Under the pieces are notes generated by a model that saw nothing but the letters and a program-made list of their open reading frames with translations, made no database searches and had not been told where the DNA came from. Position numbers and translations under genes: made by a program. A DNA stretch of 39,464 bases. It comes from CAYXXN01 sp964469055. Lineage in GTDB: Bacteria; Acidobacteriota; Thermoanaerobaculia; Multivoradales; JAHEKO01. Positions 8,072 to 15,686 of the stretch are shown piece by piece. How positions within the stretch are numbered: position 1 is the first letter of the stretch; the number at the start of each line of letters is the position of its first letter. The DNA is taken from positions 1 to 39,464 of the forward strand of contig CAYXXN010000004.1 of the NCBI GenBank assembly GCA_964469055.1, written 5' to 3'.

Positions 8072-8749
8072 TCAAGACGCGAAGCGTGCCCGGACGACCG
8101 CCCGCGCGATGCGTAGGCTGTCGGCGACGGGCCGGTAGTGGGAGGTGGTGCGGCCGTCGGCGAAGCCGAGGTCGATCGGCACCCAGACGACGGCGAGGCC
8201 GGCGCGGACGGCGCGCACGACGACGGCGCTCTCGGCCTCGAAGCGGGCCTCGGGGAAGCCCGTGCGGTCGAGGAGCTCCCGCGTGTAGAGCCGGAAGCCG
8301 CTCTGCACGTCGGGCAGCGGCCGGCCGGCGCAGCGCGAGATGAGCCACGAAGAGATGCGGTTGCTGGCGCGACGCACGGGGTGCATCGCCGCGAAGAGGT
8401 GCGTCCGGCTGCCGATCACGAGGTCGGCGCCGTCGCAGCGCGCCACGACGAGCTTGGGGATCTCGGCCGGCAGGTGCTGGCCGTCGGCGTCGAGGGTGAC
8501 CACGGCGGTCGTGCCGCGCGCGAACAGGTCGTGGAAGGCGGTGGCCAGAGCCCGACCCTTCCCCAGGTTTTCCGGGTGACGAAGGACACGAGCGCCGGCT
8601 CGGCGCGCCGCCTCGACGGTGGCGTCGCGCGAGCCGTCGTCCACCACCAGGACCTCGGCCACGAACGGCAAGGTCTGCTCGACGACGGCGGCGATCGACG
8701 GAGCGGCGTTGAGCGCGGGGATCGCCGCGGCGATGCGCTCGACGGTCAC
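8072..8749 (-). CDS. Family 2 glycosyltransferase (DPM1-like) of the polyene cluster
   Basis: A 225-aa GT-A fold glycosyltransferase with no C-terminal membrane helices. Motifs are AAIPALN (8-14), VVDDGS (35-40), ENLGKGRAL and the metal-binding DADGQH (87-92), then DVQSGFRLY. It would transfer a sugar from a nucleotide-sugar to a lipid or carrier. In proteobacterial APE loci a GT2 is present, often joined to an acyltransferase; here it stands alone. Its GTG start overlaps the stop of the chain-length-factor gene (GTGA at 8746-8749), which fixes the start. With a deacetylase in the other operon, it suggests that the polyene carries a sugar or that a sugar-lipid is the acceptor (inference). Confidence 0.87.
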   Translation of the reverse strand: MTVERIAAAIPALNAAPSIAAVVEQTLPFVAEVLVVDDGSRDATVEAARRAGARVLRHPENLGKGRALATAFHDLFARGTTAVVTLDADGQHLPAEIPKLVVARCDGADLVIGSRTHLFAAMHPVRRASNRISSWLISRCAGRPLPDVQSGFRLYTRELLDRTGFPEARFEAESAVVVRAVRAGLAVVWVPIDLGFADGRTTSHYRPVADSLRIARAVVRARFAS

Positions 8750-9975
8750 GGGCTCTCCAAGACCAGCCAGGCAGCGGCACCGCCGGCCGCGAGGGCACTG
8801 ACCAGCGCGCGGCGCCGCCCGGGTGCCAGGGACCCGGTGTGAAGGGTCACTCCGCACGCGGGATCCGGATCCTCGAGACTGGGGAAGCCTTCGCTCCACA
8901 GGCCGGCGACGAGCAGCACGGCGGCTGCCAGGTGCAGCCCGCCGTACTCGCCGGTGATCGCCTTCGGCGCCACGATCGGCGGCAAGGGGAGATTGCCCCA
9001 GGCGTGCCGCAGCACGGCGGCCTCGAGGCGGTCGCCGGCGGGAGAGCCGGAGGCGCCGGAGACGATGAGATCGAGGTCCGCGACGGCAAGGCCCAGGCGC
9101 TCGAGGCCGCGGCGCAGCCGACGCGCCAGCGTCTCCCCGTCGTGACCGAAACCCACCCGCGACGCCGTCGGGTCGAAGGCGGCACACCCGCCGGCGAGGC
9201 GGGCGAGGATCGATGCTCCCCGCTCGCGCGCCGTCGCTTCCGGCTCGAGCAGCAAGACCGCGGCCCCCTCGGCGGCGAGGAAGCCGTCGCGCCGGCGGTC
9301 GAAGGGCTGCGCTCGCTCGCTGCCGTCAGCCCCCGCCGGCGCGAGTGCGCCGAAGCCATCCAGCGCGGCGTGCAGGAGTGGCGTCACCTCCTCGACGCCG
9401 CCGGCCAGTGCCCGGCCGGCCCGGCCGTGGGCAACGTCGGCGGCGCCGCGGCGGCAGGCGAGGAGCGGCCCAGCCTCGGCCTGCGCGAGGGTGTGGTTGG
9501 GTCCTGCGGCGCGACAGGCGAGCGCCACGCGCCCGGCGGGGGCATTCAACACCGACTCGGTGAAGAGGGCCGGCGAAGCCGCCGCCGGTCCCTCGTCGAA
9601 GAGCTGGTCGAGCAGCCGCTGCGTCCAGGCCGCTGGGCCGAACGCCGTGCCGAGGGCGACGGCGAGCTCCCGGTCCGGCGCCGCGGGCACCTCGAGCCCG
9701 GCGTCGGCCAGCGCTTCGCGCGCCGCGACGACGGCGAAGCGCGAGGGGTTGCTCATCCGGCGAGCCTCGAGCGGCGGGATCCACGGCGTGGTGTCGAGGT
9801 CGCGGACGAGGGCCGCTGAGGCGGCCCCTCTCGGGCCGTGATAGCCCTCCGATCGATCGACGGGCGCAAGGCGCGGCACGGCCGCGGCGAGCCCGGCGGC
9901 GAGGGCGGTGCGGCCTACGCCGAAGGCGCTAACGCAGCCCAGGCCGGTGACGGCGACGGTGGGAGCGGGCGTCAC
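8746..9975 (-). CDS. Ketosynthase-like chain-length factor (KS-beta/ApeC-like), active-site Cys replaced by Gln
   Basis: A 409-aa protein with the thiolase/ketosynthase fold: VAVTGLGCVSAFG at the N-terminus, a full-length core and a C-terminal repeat half. At the nucleophile position it reads HTLAQAEAG, with Q165 (codon at 9481-9483) where its partner KS has C165. The two active-site histidines are also absent: the first lies in SGASGSPAGD instead of NAHGTGT, the second in ITGEYGGLHL. A Gln here is the hallmark of chain-length factors of type II PKS, which decarboxylate or shape the tunnel but do not carry the chain. The GTG start overlaps the KS stop (GTGA at 9972-9975), consistent with an obligate heterodimer. 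Confidence 0.9.
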   Translation of the reverse strand: MTPAPTVAVTGLGCVSAFGVGRTALAAGLAAAVPRLAPVDRSEGYHGPRGAASAALVRDLDTTPWIPPLEARRMSNPSRFAVVAAREALADAGLEVPAAPDRELAVALGTAFGPAAWTQRLLDQLFDEGPAAASPALFTESVLNAPAGRVALACRAAGPNHTLAQAEAGPLLACRRGAADVAHGRAGRALAGGVEEVTPLLHAALDGFGALAPAGADGSERAQPFDRRRDGFLAAEGAAVLLLEPEATARERGASILARLAGGCAAFDPTASRVGFGHDGETLARRLRRGLERLGLAVADLDLIVSGASGSPAGDRLEAAVLRHAWGNLPLPPIVAPKAITGEYGGLHLAAAVLLVAGLWSEGFPSLEDPDPACGVTLHTGSLAPGRRRALVSALAAGGAAAWLVLESP

Positions 9976-11198
9976 GAGGCGCCGGCGCGTGCCAGGACCA
10001 AGGCGCCGTTGCACCCACCGAATCCGAGGTTGAGCGACAGGGCGACGACGAGGTCGGCGGGCGCGGACTCGGACGCGAGACAGACCGGCGTTCGCTCATC
10101 CAAGTCGCCGGTGCCGGCGGTGGGCTGCAGGCGCTGATCTCGGAGGGCGAGCACGGTGGCGGCAGCTTCGATCGCTCCGGCCGAGCCGAGCAGATGTCCG
10201 ACGCTCGCCTTGGTCGAGGTCAGGGGAAGGGTCCGCAGCCGCGCGCCGAAGACGCGCGCCAGCGCCTGGTACTCGGCCGCGTCGTTGAGCTCGGTCCCGG
10301 TTCCGTGGGCGTTGATGAAATCGACCGCCGAGGCGGACTGGCCGGCGTCGGCCAGGGCGCGCTCGACGGCCTCGGCGGCGCCGCGGCCCCGAGGCTCGGG
10401 CGCCGTCATGTGGTAGGCATCGGCGGAGGCGCCGCTGCCCAGCAGCTCCGCCAGCGGCTCGGCGCCGCGCTCGGCGGCGTGCTCGGCGCGCTCGAGCACC
10501 AGCACCGCGGCGCCCTCGCCGAGTGACAGGCCTCGCCGCTCGGCGCGGAAGGGCCGGCACGGTACCTCGTCGACCGACTGCAGGGCGTTGAAGCCGCCGA
10601 AGGTCAGGCGGCAAAGGCCGTCGGCGCCGCCGGCCAGCGCGACCTCGACGCGGCCGTCGCGTAGCGCCTCGAGGGCGAGTCCCAAGGCGAGGGCGCCCGA
10701 GGCGCAGGCCGAGGAGACGGTTTCGACCTCACCGGTGACGAGGAAGGCTCGCGCCACGGCGTCGGCCGGCCGGTTCACCTGGTGCGCCGCTAGGCCGGAG
10801 AGCGCCACGCGGTCGAGGCGGCTACCGCGCCGCGCGGCGTAGAACTCCTCCGTCTCGAGCATGCCGCCCGTGCTGCTGCCGAAGAACACCCCGGCCTCGA
10901 GCGCCGAGAGGTCCGGCGGCAGGCCCGCCTCGAAGAGCGCTTCCGCCGCCGCCGCCAGGGCGAAGCGCTCGGCCCAGGATCGTCGCCGCCACGGTCCCGG
11001 CGGCTCGACCGCCAATCGCGCCGGGGGATCCGGCGCTTCGCCGGCGACGTGGGTGGCGTAGTCGGTGTGGTCGAAACGCGCGAAAGGGCCGATCGCGGTC
11101 GCCCCCGTGGCGAGCGCCTGGCGCAGCGGTTCTCGTCCCCAGCCCCAGGCGCTGACCACGCCCACTCCGGTGACGACGATGCGGGGTCGGACGGACAC
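9972..11198 (-). CDS. Active beta-ketoacyl-ACP synthase (KS-alpha, ApeO/FabF-like)
   Basis: A 408-aa FabF-type condensing enzyme with the full catalytic set: C165 in SSACASGAL, H298 in NAHGTGTELND and H335 in KASVGHLLGSAGAIE. It would elongate the ACP-bound chain with malonyl-ACP units together with the chain-length factor encoded directly downstream. The GTG start at 11198 lies 5 bp after the ACP stop. The pairing of an intact KS with a Cys-less twin, an ACP, a ketoreductase and two dehydratases is the core of an aryl-polyene-type pathway. Fatty-acid FabF is an alternative for the isolated gene but not for the locus. Confidence 0.93.
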   Translation of the reverse strand: MSVRPRIVVTGVGVVSAWGWGREPLRQALATGATAIGPFARFDHTDYATHVAGEAPDPPARLAVEPPGPWRRRSWAERFALAAAAEALFEAGLPPDLSALEAGVFFGSSTGGMLETEEFYAARRGSRLDRVALSGLAAHQVNRPADAVARAFLVTGEVETVSSACASGALALGLALEALRDGRVEVALAGGADGLCRLTFGGFNALQSVDEVPCRPFRAERRGLSLGEGAAVLVLERAEHAAERGAEPLAELLGSGASADAYHMTAPEPRGRGAAEAVERALADAGQSASAVDFINAHGTGTELNDAAEYQALARVFGARLRTLPLTSTKASVGHLLGSAGAIEAAATVLALRDQRLQPTAGTGDLDERTPVCLASESAPADLVVALSLNLGFGGCNGALVLARAGAS

Positions 11199-11203
11199 CG
11201 GTC

Positions 11204-11479
11204 CTAGCCGGCGGGCGGGGCGGCTCTCTGCTCCTCGACGAAGCGGTGGAGGGCGGCGGCGGAGCCGAAAGCCTCTCGCCCGGCCTCGTGCGCCCGGATG
11301 CGCACTCCCAGGCGCTTCTCGATGGCGACCGCCAGCTCGAGCGCGTCCACCGAGTCGAGGCCGAGGCCGTCGCCGAAGAGCGGCGCCTCGTCGGCGATCG
11401 CCTCCGGCGTCACGCCCTCGAGCTGCAAACTGTCGATGATGAGCCGCTTGAACTCGGTCAAATCCAAGGCGGCCAGCAC
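11204..11479 (-). CDS. Acyl carrier protein of the polyene cluster
   Basis: A 91-aa acidic carrier protein. The 4'-phosphopantetheine attachment serine is S43 in GDGLGLDSVDALELAVAIEK. It is the first gene of the minus-strand operon. The GTG at 11479 is used here. A TTG at 11467, giving LDLTEFKRL, is a credible alternative, because a TAGAGT box overlapping the GTG would then lie 10 nt before it. Only one ACP is encoded, whereas APE loci usually have two (ApeE and ApeF). Confidence 0.85.
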   Translation of the reverse strand: MLAALDLTEFKRLIIDSLQLEGVTPEAIADEAPLFGDGLGLDSVDALELAVAIEKRLGVRIRAHEAGREAFGSAAALHRFVEEQRAAPPAG

Positions 11480-11529
11480 TCTACCACGCGGTTGCCGGGC
11501 TGTTAGGATGCCGCCCGCTTCTCCCCGGC
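11480..11529. promoter_or_regulatory. Divergent promoter region of the polyene cluster
   Basis: Only 50 bp separate the ACP start (minus) from the AMP ligase start (plus), so both arms of the locus must be driven from here. TAGGAT at 11504-11509 is a plausible -10 for the rightward gene (leader of about 14 nt). TAGAGT on the minus strand, which overlaps the ACP GTG, is one for the leftward gene. No operator palindrome is evident. Confidence 0.4.
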
Positions 11530-12990
11530 ATGTGCGCGGCGCCCGCAGACGCCCTCCTCGCGGCCTTCGAGCGACTGGCCGCCCGTGTGCCCTCGGCACC
11601 GCTGGTTTTCGAGTGGGCAAACACCTTCAGCGTCGGGGATGTGGGCACCCTGGCAGGACGTTTCGAGACCGTTCTTCGCGCGGCGGATCTGCCTGAGGAC
11701 GCCGCGCTCGGACTCCAGATCCCGAACGGCGCGGCCTTCCTCGGCGCGCTCCTGGCCGCGCGCCGGGCCGGCCACCCGGTGGCGCTGCTCGACGCGTCCT
11801 CGAGATCGTCGGAACGCCAACGCGTCGCCGAACACCTGAGCCTCGCCGCCGTGATGCGAGTGAGCGAGCGCCGGGAGCCGGACCCATCCGAACTCATCGT
11901 CGATCGTTTCGCCCTGGAGTCCACCGCCCCGCAGCTCGGGTCCAGCGCCGCCGTGATCAAGCTCACCTCCGGCTCGACCGGGCAGCCGCGGGGTGTGGTG
12001 GTCTCGACGGAGGCGCTGTTGGCCGACGACGAAGCGCTGCGGGGGACGATGGAGATCGGCCAGGGCGACCGCCTGCTCGCCATGGTGCCCCTCTCGCACA
12101 GCTACGGATTGTCGAGCCTGGTCGTGCCCGCTCTCGTCGCCGGCCTGCCGCTCGTGGTCGCCCCTACGGCCGACCCGTTCGGTCCGCTGCGCGCTGCAGC
12201 GCGATGGGAGGCGACGGTCTTCCCCACGGTGCCCGCTTACCTGACCGCCTTGTTGCGGTTGGGCGAGCCACCGCCGTTGCCGCCTTCGCTGCGGCGCGTG
12301 ATCGTCGCCGGCGCTCCGCTGTTGCCGGAGATCGCTTGCCGCTTCCGCGCGCGCACCGGCCGCGCCGCGCACGTGTTCTACGGCGCCAGCGAGTGCGGCG
12401 GCATCACCTACGACCGCGAAGGGGCGGCCGCGGAGCGGGGGACGGTGGGCGAGGCCGTGGAGGGAGTCGCCATCGAGCTCCAGCCGGTCGCCGGGTTCGC
12501 CCCCGCCGAGGCTGGGCGGCTCGTCGTTTCCTCGTCGGCCGTCGCCAGCGGTTATTGGCCCGAGCCCCACCCGGATCTCGCTGCTGGGCGCTTCGCTACG
12601 GGCGACTTGGCCCGGCTCGACGGCCGCGAGGTTGCGCTGCTCGGTCGACTCGACGATCTGATCAACGTGCGCGGCCGCAAGGTGAGTCCGCGTGAGGTCG
12701 AGGGAGTGATCGCTGCGCTGCCCGGCGTCGAGGACGTCGTCGTGCGAGGCGTCGCTGAGAACAGCTCGGGTAGGGAAGGGATCCGCGCCTTCGTCGCTTG
12801 CGCCGCCGGAGCCCTCGACGCCGAGCGGGTGGTGCGCTGGTGCCGCGAGCGGCTCGCGGAGCACAAGGTGCCGCGCAATGTCGTGCTGGTGCGTGAACTG
12901 CCGCGAACGGCGCGGGGCAAGCTCGATCTGGCGGCGCTGCCCTCGGCGCCGGGCGAGGTCGGCGCGGCGGCCGGCCAGCCCGCGCCATGA
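11530..12990 (+). CDS. Class I adenylate-forming (acyl/aryl-ACP or -CoA) ligase, ApeH-like
   Basis: 486 aa, ANL superfamily. Core motifs are LTSGSTGQPRG (A3, 145-155), YGASECGGIT (A5), ATGDLARLDG (A7), LDDLINVRGRKVSPREVEG (A8 hinge) and the C-terminal lysine K464 in PRTARGKLD (A10). It should activate a carboxylic acid as the acyl-adenylate and pass it to the ACP as starter unit, as ApeH does with aryl acids. No ammonia-lyase or aromatic-acid synthase is in the window, so whether the starter is aromatic or a plain fatty acid is unresolved. It is the first gene of the rightward operon. The stop overlaps the deacetylase start (ATGA at 12987-12990). Confidence 0.88.
   Translation: MCAAPADALLAAFERLAARVPSAPLVFEWANTFSVGDVGTLAGRFETVLRAADLPEDAALGLQIPNGAAFLGALLAARRAGHPVALLDASSRSSERQRVAEHLSLAAVMRVSERREPDPSELIVDRFALESTAPQLGSSAAVIKLTSGSTGQPRGVVVSTEALLADDEALRGTMEIGQGDRLLAMVPLSHSYGLSSLVVPALVAGLPLVVAPTADPFGPLRAAARWEATVFPTVPAYLTALLRLGEPPPLPPSLRRVIVAGAPLLPEIACRFRARTGRAAHVFYGASECGGITYDREGAAAERGTVGEAVEGVAIELQPVAGFAPAEAGRLVVSSSAVASGYWPEPHPDLAAGRFATGDLARLDGREVALLGRLDDLINVRGRKVSPREVEGVIAALPGVEDVVVRGVAENSSGREGIRAFVACAAGALDAERVVRWCRERLAEHKVPRNVVLVRELPRTARGKLDLAALPSAPGEVGAAAGQPAP
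12760..12786 (+). repeat. Dispersed motif, long copy A (core AACAGCTCGGGTAGGGA)
   Basis: These 27 nt match 15934-15960 apart from one deleted and one inserted base, although the two genes read it in different frames: ENSSGREGIR here, VTARVGRDPAV there. The codons ggt, agg, gaa and ggg are unusual in this gene. Confidence 0.55.
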
Positions 12991-13799
12991 GCGCCGGCTG
13001 GCGACCGGCCCCGCTTGTCCGCCTCTCCCTCTGGCTGCACGCGGCCGCCGTGGCGGCCGTGATCGCCTGGCCGGGCGCCTGGCGCTTGGTGCTCGCGGTC
13101 GTGGTCGCCGACCATCTGACGCTGGTGGCGGCGAGCCTGTGGCCGCGCAGCACCCTCATCGGGCCCAACCTGAGGCGGCTGCCGGCCGCCGCCGCGGCGG
13201 GCGCCGCGGCTCTGACCTTCGACGACGGCCCGGATCCGGTGGTCACACCGGCAGTGCTCGATTTGCTCGGCCGCTACAACGCCCACGCGAGCTTCTTCTG
13301 CGTCGGGCATCGGGCCGAGGCCGCGCCGGAGCTGGTGGCCGAGATCGTCCGCCGCGGGCACCGGGTCGAGAACCATTCGCACCGCCACTCGAATCTGTTT
13401 TGCTTCTTGGGCCCCAGCGCCGCGGGGCGCGAGATCGATCGTGCCCAGGAGGTCCTGGCGCAGCAGGCCGGGGAGCGGCCCTCCTACTTCCGCGCTCCGG
13501 CTGGCCTGCGCAACCCCTGGCTCGCCGGCGTGCTGGCGGCACGGGGGTTGGCGCTCGCCAGTTGGACGCGGCGCGGCTTCGACACCGCGAGCGCCGATCC
13601 CGAGGCCGTCCTGCGCCGGCTCACGCGCGCTCTGGCGGCGGGCGACATCCTCCTCCTGCACGATCGCGCGGCGCGCCCGACGAGGGGCGGCCGACCTGTC
13701 GTGCTCGCCGTGCTCCCGCGACTGCTCGACGAGTTGGAGCGCCGGGGCCTCGCCGCCGTTGCCCTGCCGCCGCCGCGCCATGACGAGCCGCGCGCCTGA
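12987..13799 (+). CDS. Membrane-anchored polysaccharide deacetylase (NodB homology, CE4)
   Basis: 270 aa. Two N-terminal hydrophobic segments (about 10-28 and 33-50) are followed by a NodB domain: TFDDGPD (77-83, catalytic and metal Asp), the metal histidines of HSHRH (130-134), FRAPAGLRNP and the LLHD motif near 215. CE4 enzymes remove N- or O-acetyl groups from sugars. The start is fixed by ATGA overlap with the AMP ligase stop. In this operon the substrate may be a glycolipid intermediate tailored with the cluster GT2, rather than cell-wall polysaccharide; that is inference from position only. Confidence 0.87.
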   Translation: MSAGWRPAPLVRLSLWLHAAAVAAVIAWPGAWRLVLAVVVADHLTLVAASLWPRSTLIGPNLRRLPAAAAAGAAALTFDDGPDPVVTPAVLDLLGRYNAHASFFCVGHRAEAAPELVAEIVRRGHRVENHSHRHSNLFCFLGPSAAGREIDRAQEVLAQQAGERPSYFRAPAGLRNPWLAGVLAARGLALASWTRRGFDTASADPEAVLRRLTRALAAGDILLLHDRAARPTRGGRPVVLAVLPRLLDELERRGLAAVALPPPRHDEPRA

Positions 13800-14943
13800 A
13801 GAACGGCCGGCGCGTCGCAGCCTCGGGCGGGCGCTCGCCGAGCTCCACTACCGGCTGCGCACCGAGCACGACGCCCCGGGCCGACATGCCTGCGCGATCG
13901 GCGTCGGCGCCTTCCTCGGCTGCCTGCCGCTCTACGGGGCGCACCTCGCCCTCTGCTGGGTGGTCGGCCGCTGGCTGCGCTTGAACCGCCTCAACATGTA
14001 TCTCGCCGCGCACGTCAACAACCCGCTGACTGCGCCGGTCCTGGTGGTGGCGAGCTTGGCGGTGGGGCACCGTCTGGCGCGCGGTGCCTGGCCGCGGCTC
14101 GGTCCGGGGGGCTTGCGTGCCTCTACGGTCGCCGATCTCGGCGGCTTCCTCGCCTTGGGCTCGGTCTGTGTCGGCTTGCTGGTGGGGCTCGTGGCCGCCG
14201 CGCTCGCCTTCCTCGTCGGGCGTGGCGCCCCCCGCGACGCCCCGTGGCAGCGCCTCTCCGAGGCCGCGGCCAAGCGCTACTTCGAGTGCGGCGTCTTCCA
14301 CTGGGAGTTCGCGCGCGGGAAGCTGCGCGGCGACCCGCTGTACCGCGAGATCCTGTCTCGCCTGGCGCCCACCCTCGGCGGCCGGATCGTCGACCTCGGC
14401 TGCGGTCGGGGCCTGGTCCTGGCGCTGCTCGACACGGCGCGAACCGAGCCTGCGGAAGAACATTTTCAAGTAGGTGTACGGCGGGAATCGGACCCGGTCG
14501 AGCTCCTCGGCGTCGAGCTAAGGCCGAGGCTCGCGGCGGTTGCGCGACAGGCCCTTGGCGAGCGCGCACGGATCGAGATCGCGGACCTCACCGCCTGGTC
14601 GCCGCCGGAGGCCGACGCCTTCCTGCTGCTGGACGTGCTCCATTACTTGAAAAGTGACGCCCAGGTGATGGTGCTCGCACGGCTGGCCGCTGCGCTGCGA
14701 CCTGGCGGGCAGCTCCTCGTGCGTGAGGCCGACAGCGCCCGGCCCCTGCGCTTCTTCCTCACTCGATCGGGTGAGCGGTTGGCAGCACTCGCCCGCGGCC
14801 ACTGGCGCCAGCGCTTCCACTACCGCAGCGCCGCCGGCTGGGCACACCTGCTCGAGTCACAGGGCCTCGAGACCACCACCAGCCCCCTCTGGCGACGGAC
14901 CCCCTTCGCCAACGTCCTCATCGAAGCGCGCCGTGCGCCCTGA
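13780..14943 (+). CDS. DUF2062 membrane domain fused to a class I SAM methyltransferase
   Basis: 387 aa. Residues about 25-165 form a DUF2062 domain, recognised by GVGAFLGCLPLYGAHLAL, LRLNRLNMYLAAHVNNPLTAP and a later membrane segment near 120-147. Residues about 190-385 are a Rossmann methyltransferase with motif I VDLGCGRG (204-211), GVELRPRLAAVARQAL (motif II) and LLDVLHYL (motif IV-V). APE loci carry a methyltransferase (ApeB) that methylates the aryl head; here the enzyme would be tethered to the membrane. The start at 13780 gives a 20-bp overlap with the deacetylase gene and fits the domain boundary. The loop at about 222-247 contains atypical codons and a copy of the dispersed motif. 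Confidence 0.85.
   Translation: MTSRAPEERPARRSLGRALAELHYRLRTEHDAPGRHACAIGVGAFLGCLPLYGAHLALCWVVGRWLRLNRLNMYLAAHVNNPLTAPVLVVASLAVGHRLARGAWPRLGPGGLRASTVADLGGFLALGSVCVGLLVGLVAAALAFLVGRGAPRDAPWQRLSEAAAKRYFECGVFHWEFARGKLRGDPLYREILSRLAPTLGGRIVDLGCGRGLVLALLDTARTEPAEEHFQVGVRRESDPVELLGVELRPRLAAVARQALGERARIEIADLTAWSPPEADAFLLLDVLHYLKSDAQVMVLARLAAALRPGGQLLVREADSARPLRFFLTRSGERLAALARGHWRQRFHYRSAAGWAHLLESQGLETTTSPLWRRTPFANVLIEARRAP
14459..14476 (+). repeat. Dispersed motif, divergent copy (AACATTTTCAAGTAGGTG)
   Basis: It falls in the loop between motifs I and II of the methyltransferase. It gives a run of AT-rich codons (gaa gaa cat ttt caa gta ggt gta) unlike the surrounding gene. The GTAGGTGTA end recurs at 32581-32589. 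Confidence 0.35.
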
Positions 14944-14989
14944 AGACTTCGGCCGCGCGGCCCCCGCTTGCGCTCGTTGGCCGCTTGCA

Positions 14990-14995
14990 TAGGCT
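14990..14995 (+). promoter_or_regulatory. TAGGCT box before the ABC ATPase gene
   Basis: TAGGCT is followed by ccgcgcc and then GTG at 15003. The same block precedes the SDR gene at 17660. A weak -35 (TTGCGC, 14968-14973) with 16-bp spacing is present. It would act as an internal, leaderless promoter within the rightward operon. Confidence 0.35.
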
Positions 14996-15002
14996 CCGCG
15001 CC

Positions 15003-15686
15003 GTGTCAGAGCCTCTTCTCGAAGGGCGCAAGCTCGAGCGCGTCTACCGGCTCGGCGCCGTGCCCGTGCCCGCGCTCGCTGGCGTCAGCCTGGCGATCGA
15101 GGCCGGCGACTTCCTCGTGCTCGAGGGTCCGTCGGGGTCGGGGAAGACCACCCTCTTGAACCTGCTCGGGCTGCTCGACCGGCCAGATGGGGGATCGGTG
15201 CGCTGGCAGGGACGCCCCGTCGAGGCCCTGGACGAGGACGAGCGCTCGGACCTGCGGCGTGATGCCTTCGGCTTCGTCTTCCAGACCTTCAACCTGATCC
15301 CGGTCCTGACGGCGGCGGAGAACGTCGAGGTGCCGCTCGTCCTCGCCGGCCGGCCACCCAGCGAGCGACGGGCGCGAGCCCGCGAGCTGCTGGCGGCCGT
15401 GGGCCTGGCGGAGAAGGCCACCGTCCGGCCGGACCTCCTCTCCGGCGGCCAGCGGCAGCGAGTGGCGATCGCCCGCGCCCTCGCCAACGAGGCGCGGGTG
15501 CTCTTCGCCGACGAGCCGACCGCCAGCCTGGACAGCGGCACGGCCGCCGAGATCCTCGGGCTGCTGCACCGTTTGCACGGCGAGCGCGGGGTGGCCTGCG
15601 TCGTCGCCACCCACGACCGCGAGTTGCGGGCGCTGGCGAGCCGCGTCGTGGCGCTGCGCGACGGCCGCATCGAGGAGGCGGGGTGA
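15003..15686 (+). CDS. ABC transporter ATP-binding protein (LolD/MacB-type)
   Basis: A 227-aa single nucleotide-binding domain with Walker A GPSGSGKTT (42-50), Q-loop FVFQTFNLIP, signature LSGGQRQ (146-152), Walker B VLFADEP (166-172) and switch histidine H204. The LDEDERSDLRRDAFGFVFQ region is typical of the LolD/FtsE/MacB branch, which powers mechanotransmission exporters rather than importers. I chose GTG 15003 over TTG 14985 because it sits 7 nt after a TAGGCT box and removes a non-conserved MHRLRA extension. Its stop overlaps the permease start (GTGA). It follows the methyltransferase by 59 bp. Confidence 0.9.
   Translation: MSEPLLEGRKLERVYRLGAVPVPALAGVSLAIEAGDFLVLEGPSGSGKTTLLNLLGLLDRPDGGSVRWQGRPVEALDEDERSDLRRDAFGFVFQTFNLIPVLTAAENVEVPLVLAGRPPSERRARARELLAAVGLAEKATVRPDLLSGGQRQRVAIARALANEARVLFADEPTASLDSGTAAEILGLLHRLHGERGVACVVATHDRELRALASRVVALRDGRIEEAG

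Noticed and set aside
8839..9819. 326-codon plus-strand open frame opposite the chain-length factor gene
   Set aside because: Shadow frame; the minus-strand KS-like fold and the 4-bp overlaps settle the coding strand.
14641..14659. Another possible motif copy (CACTTTTCAAGTAATG on the minus strand)
   Set aside because: It resembles the copy at 14459, but the codons also spell the conserved HYL of methyltransferases and the match is short.
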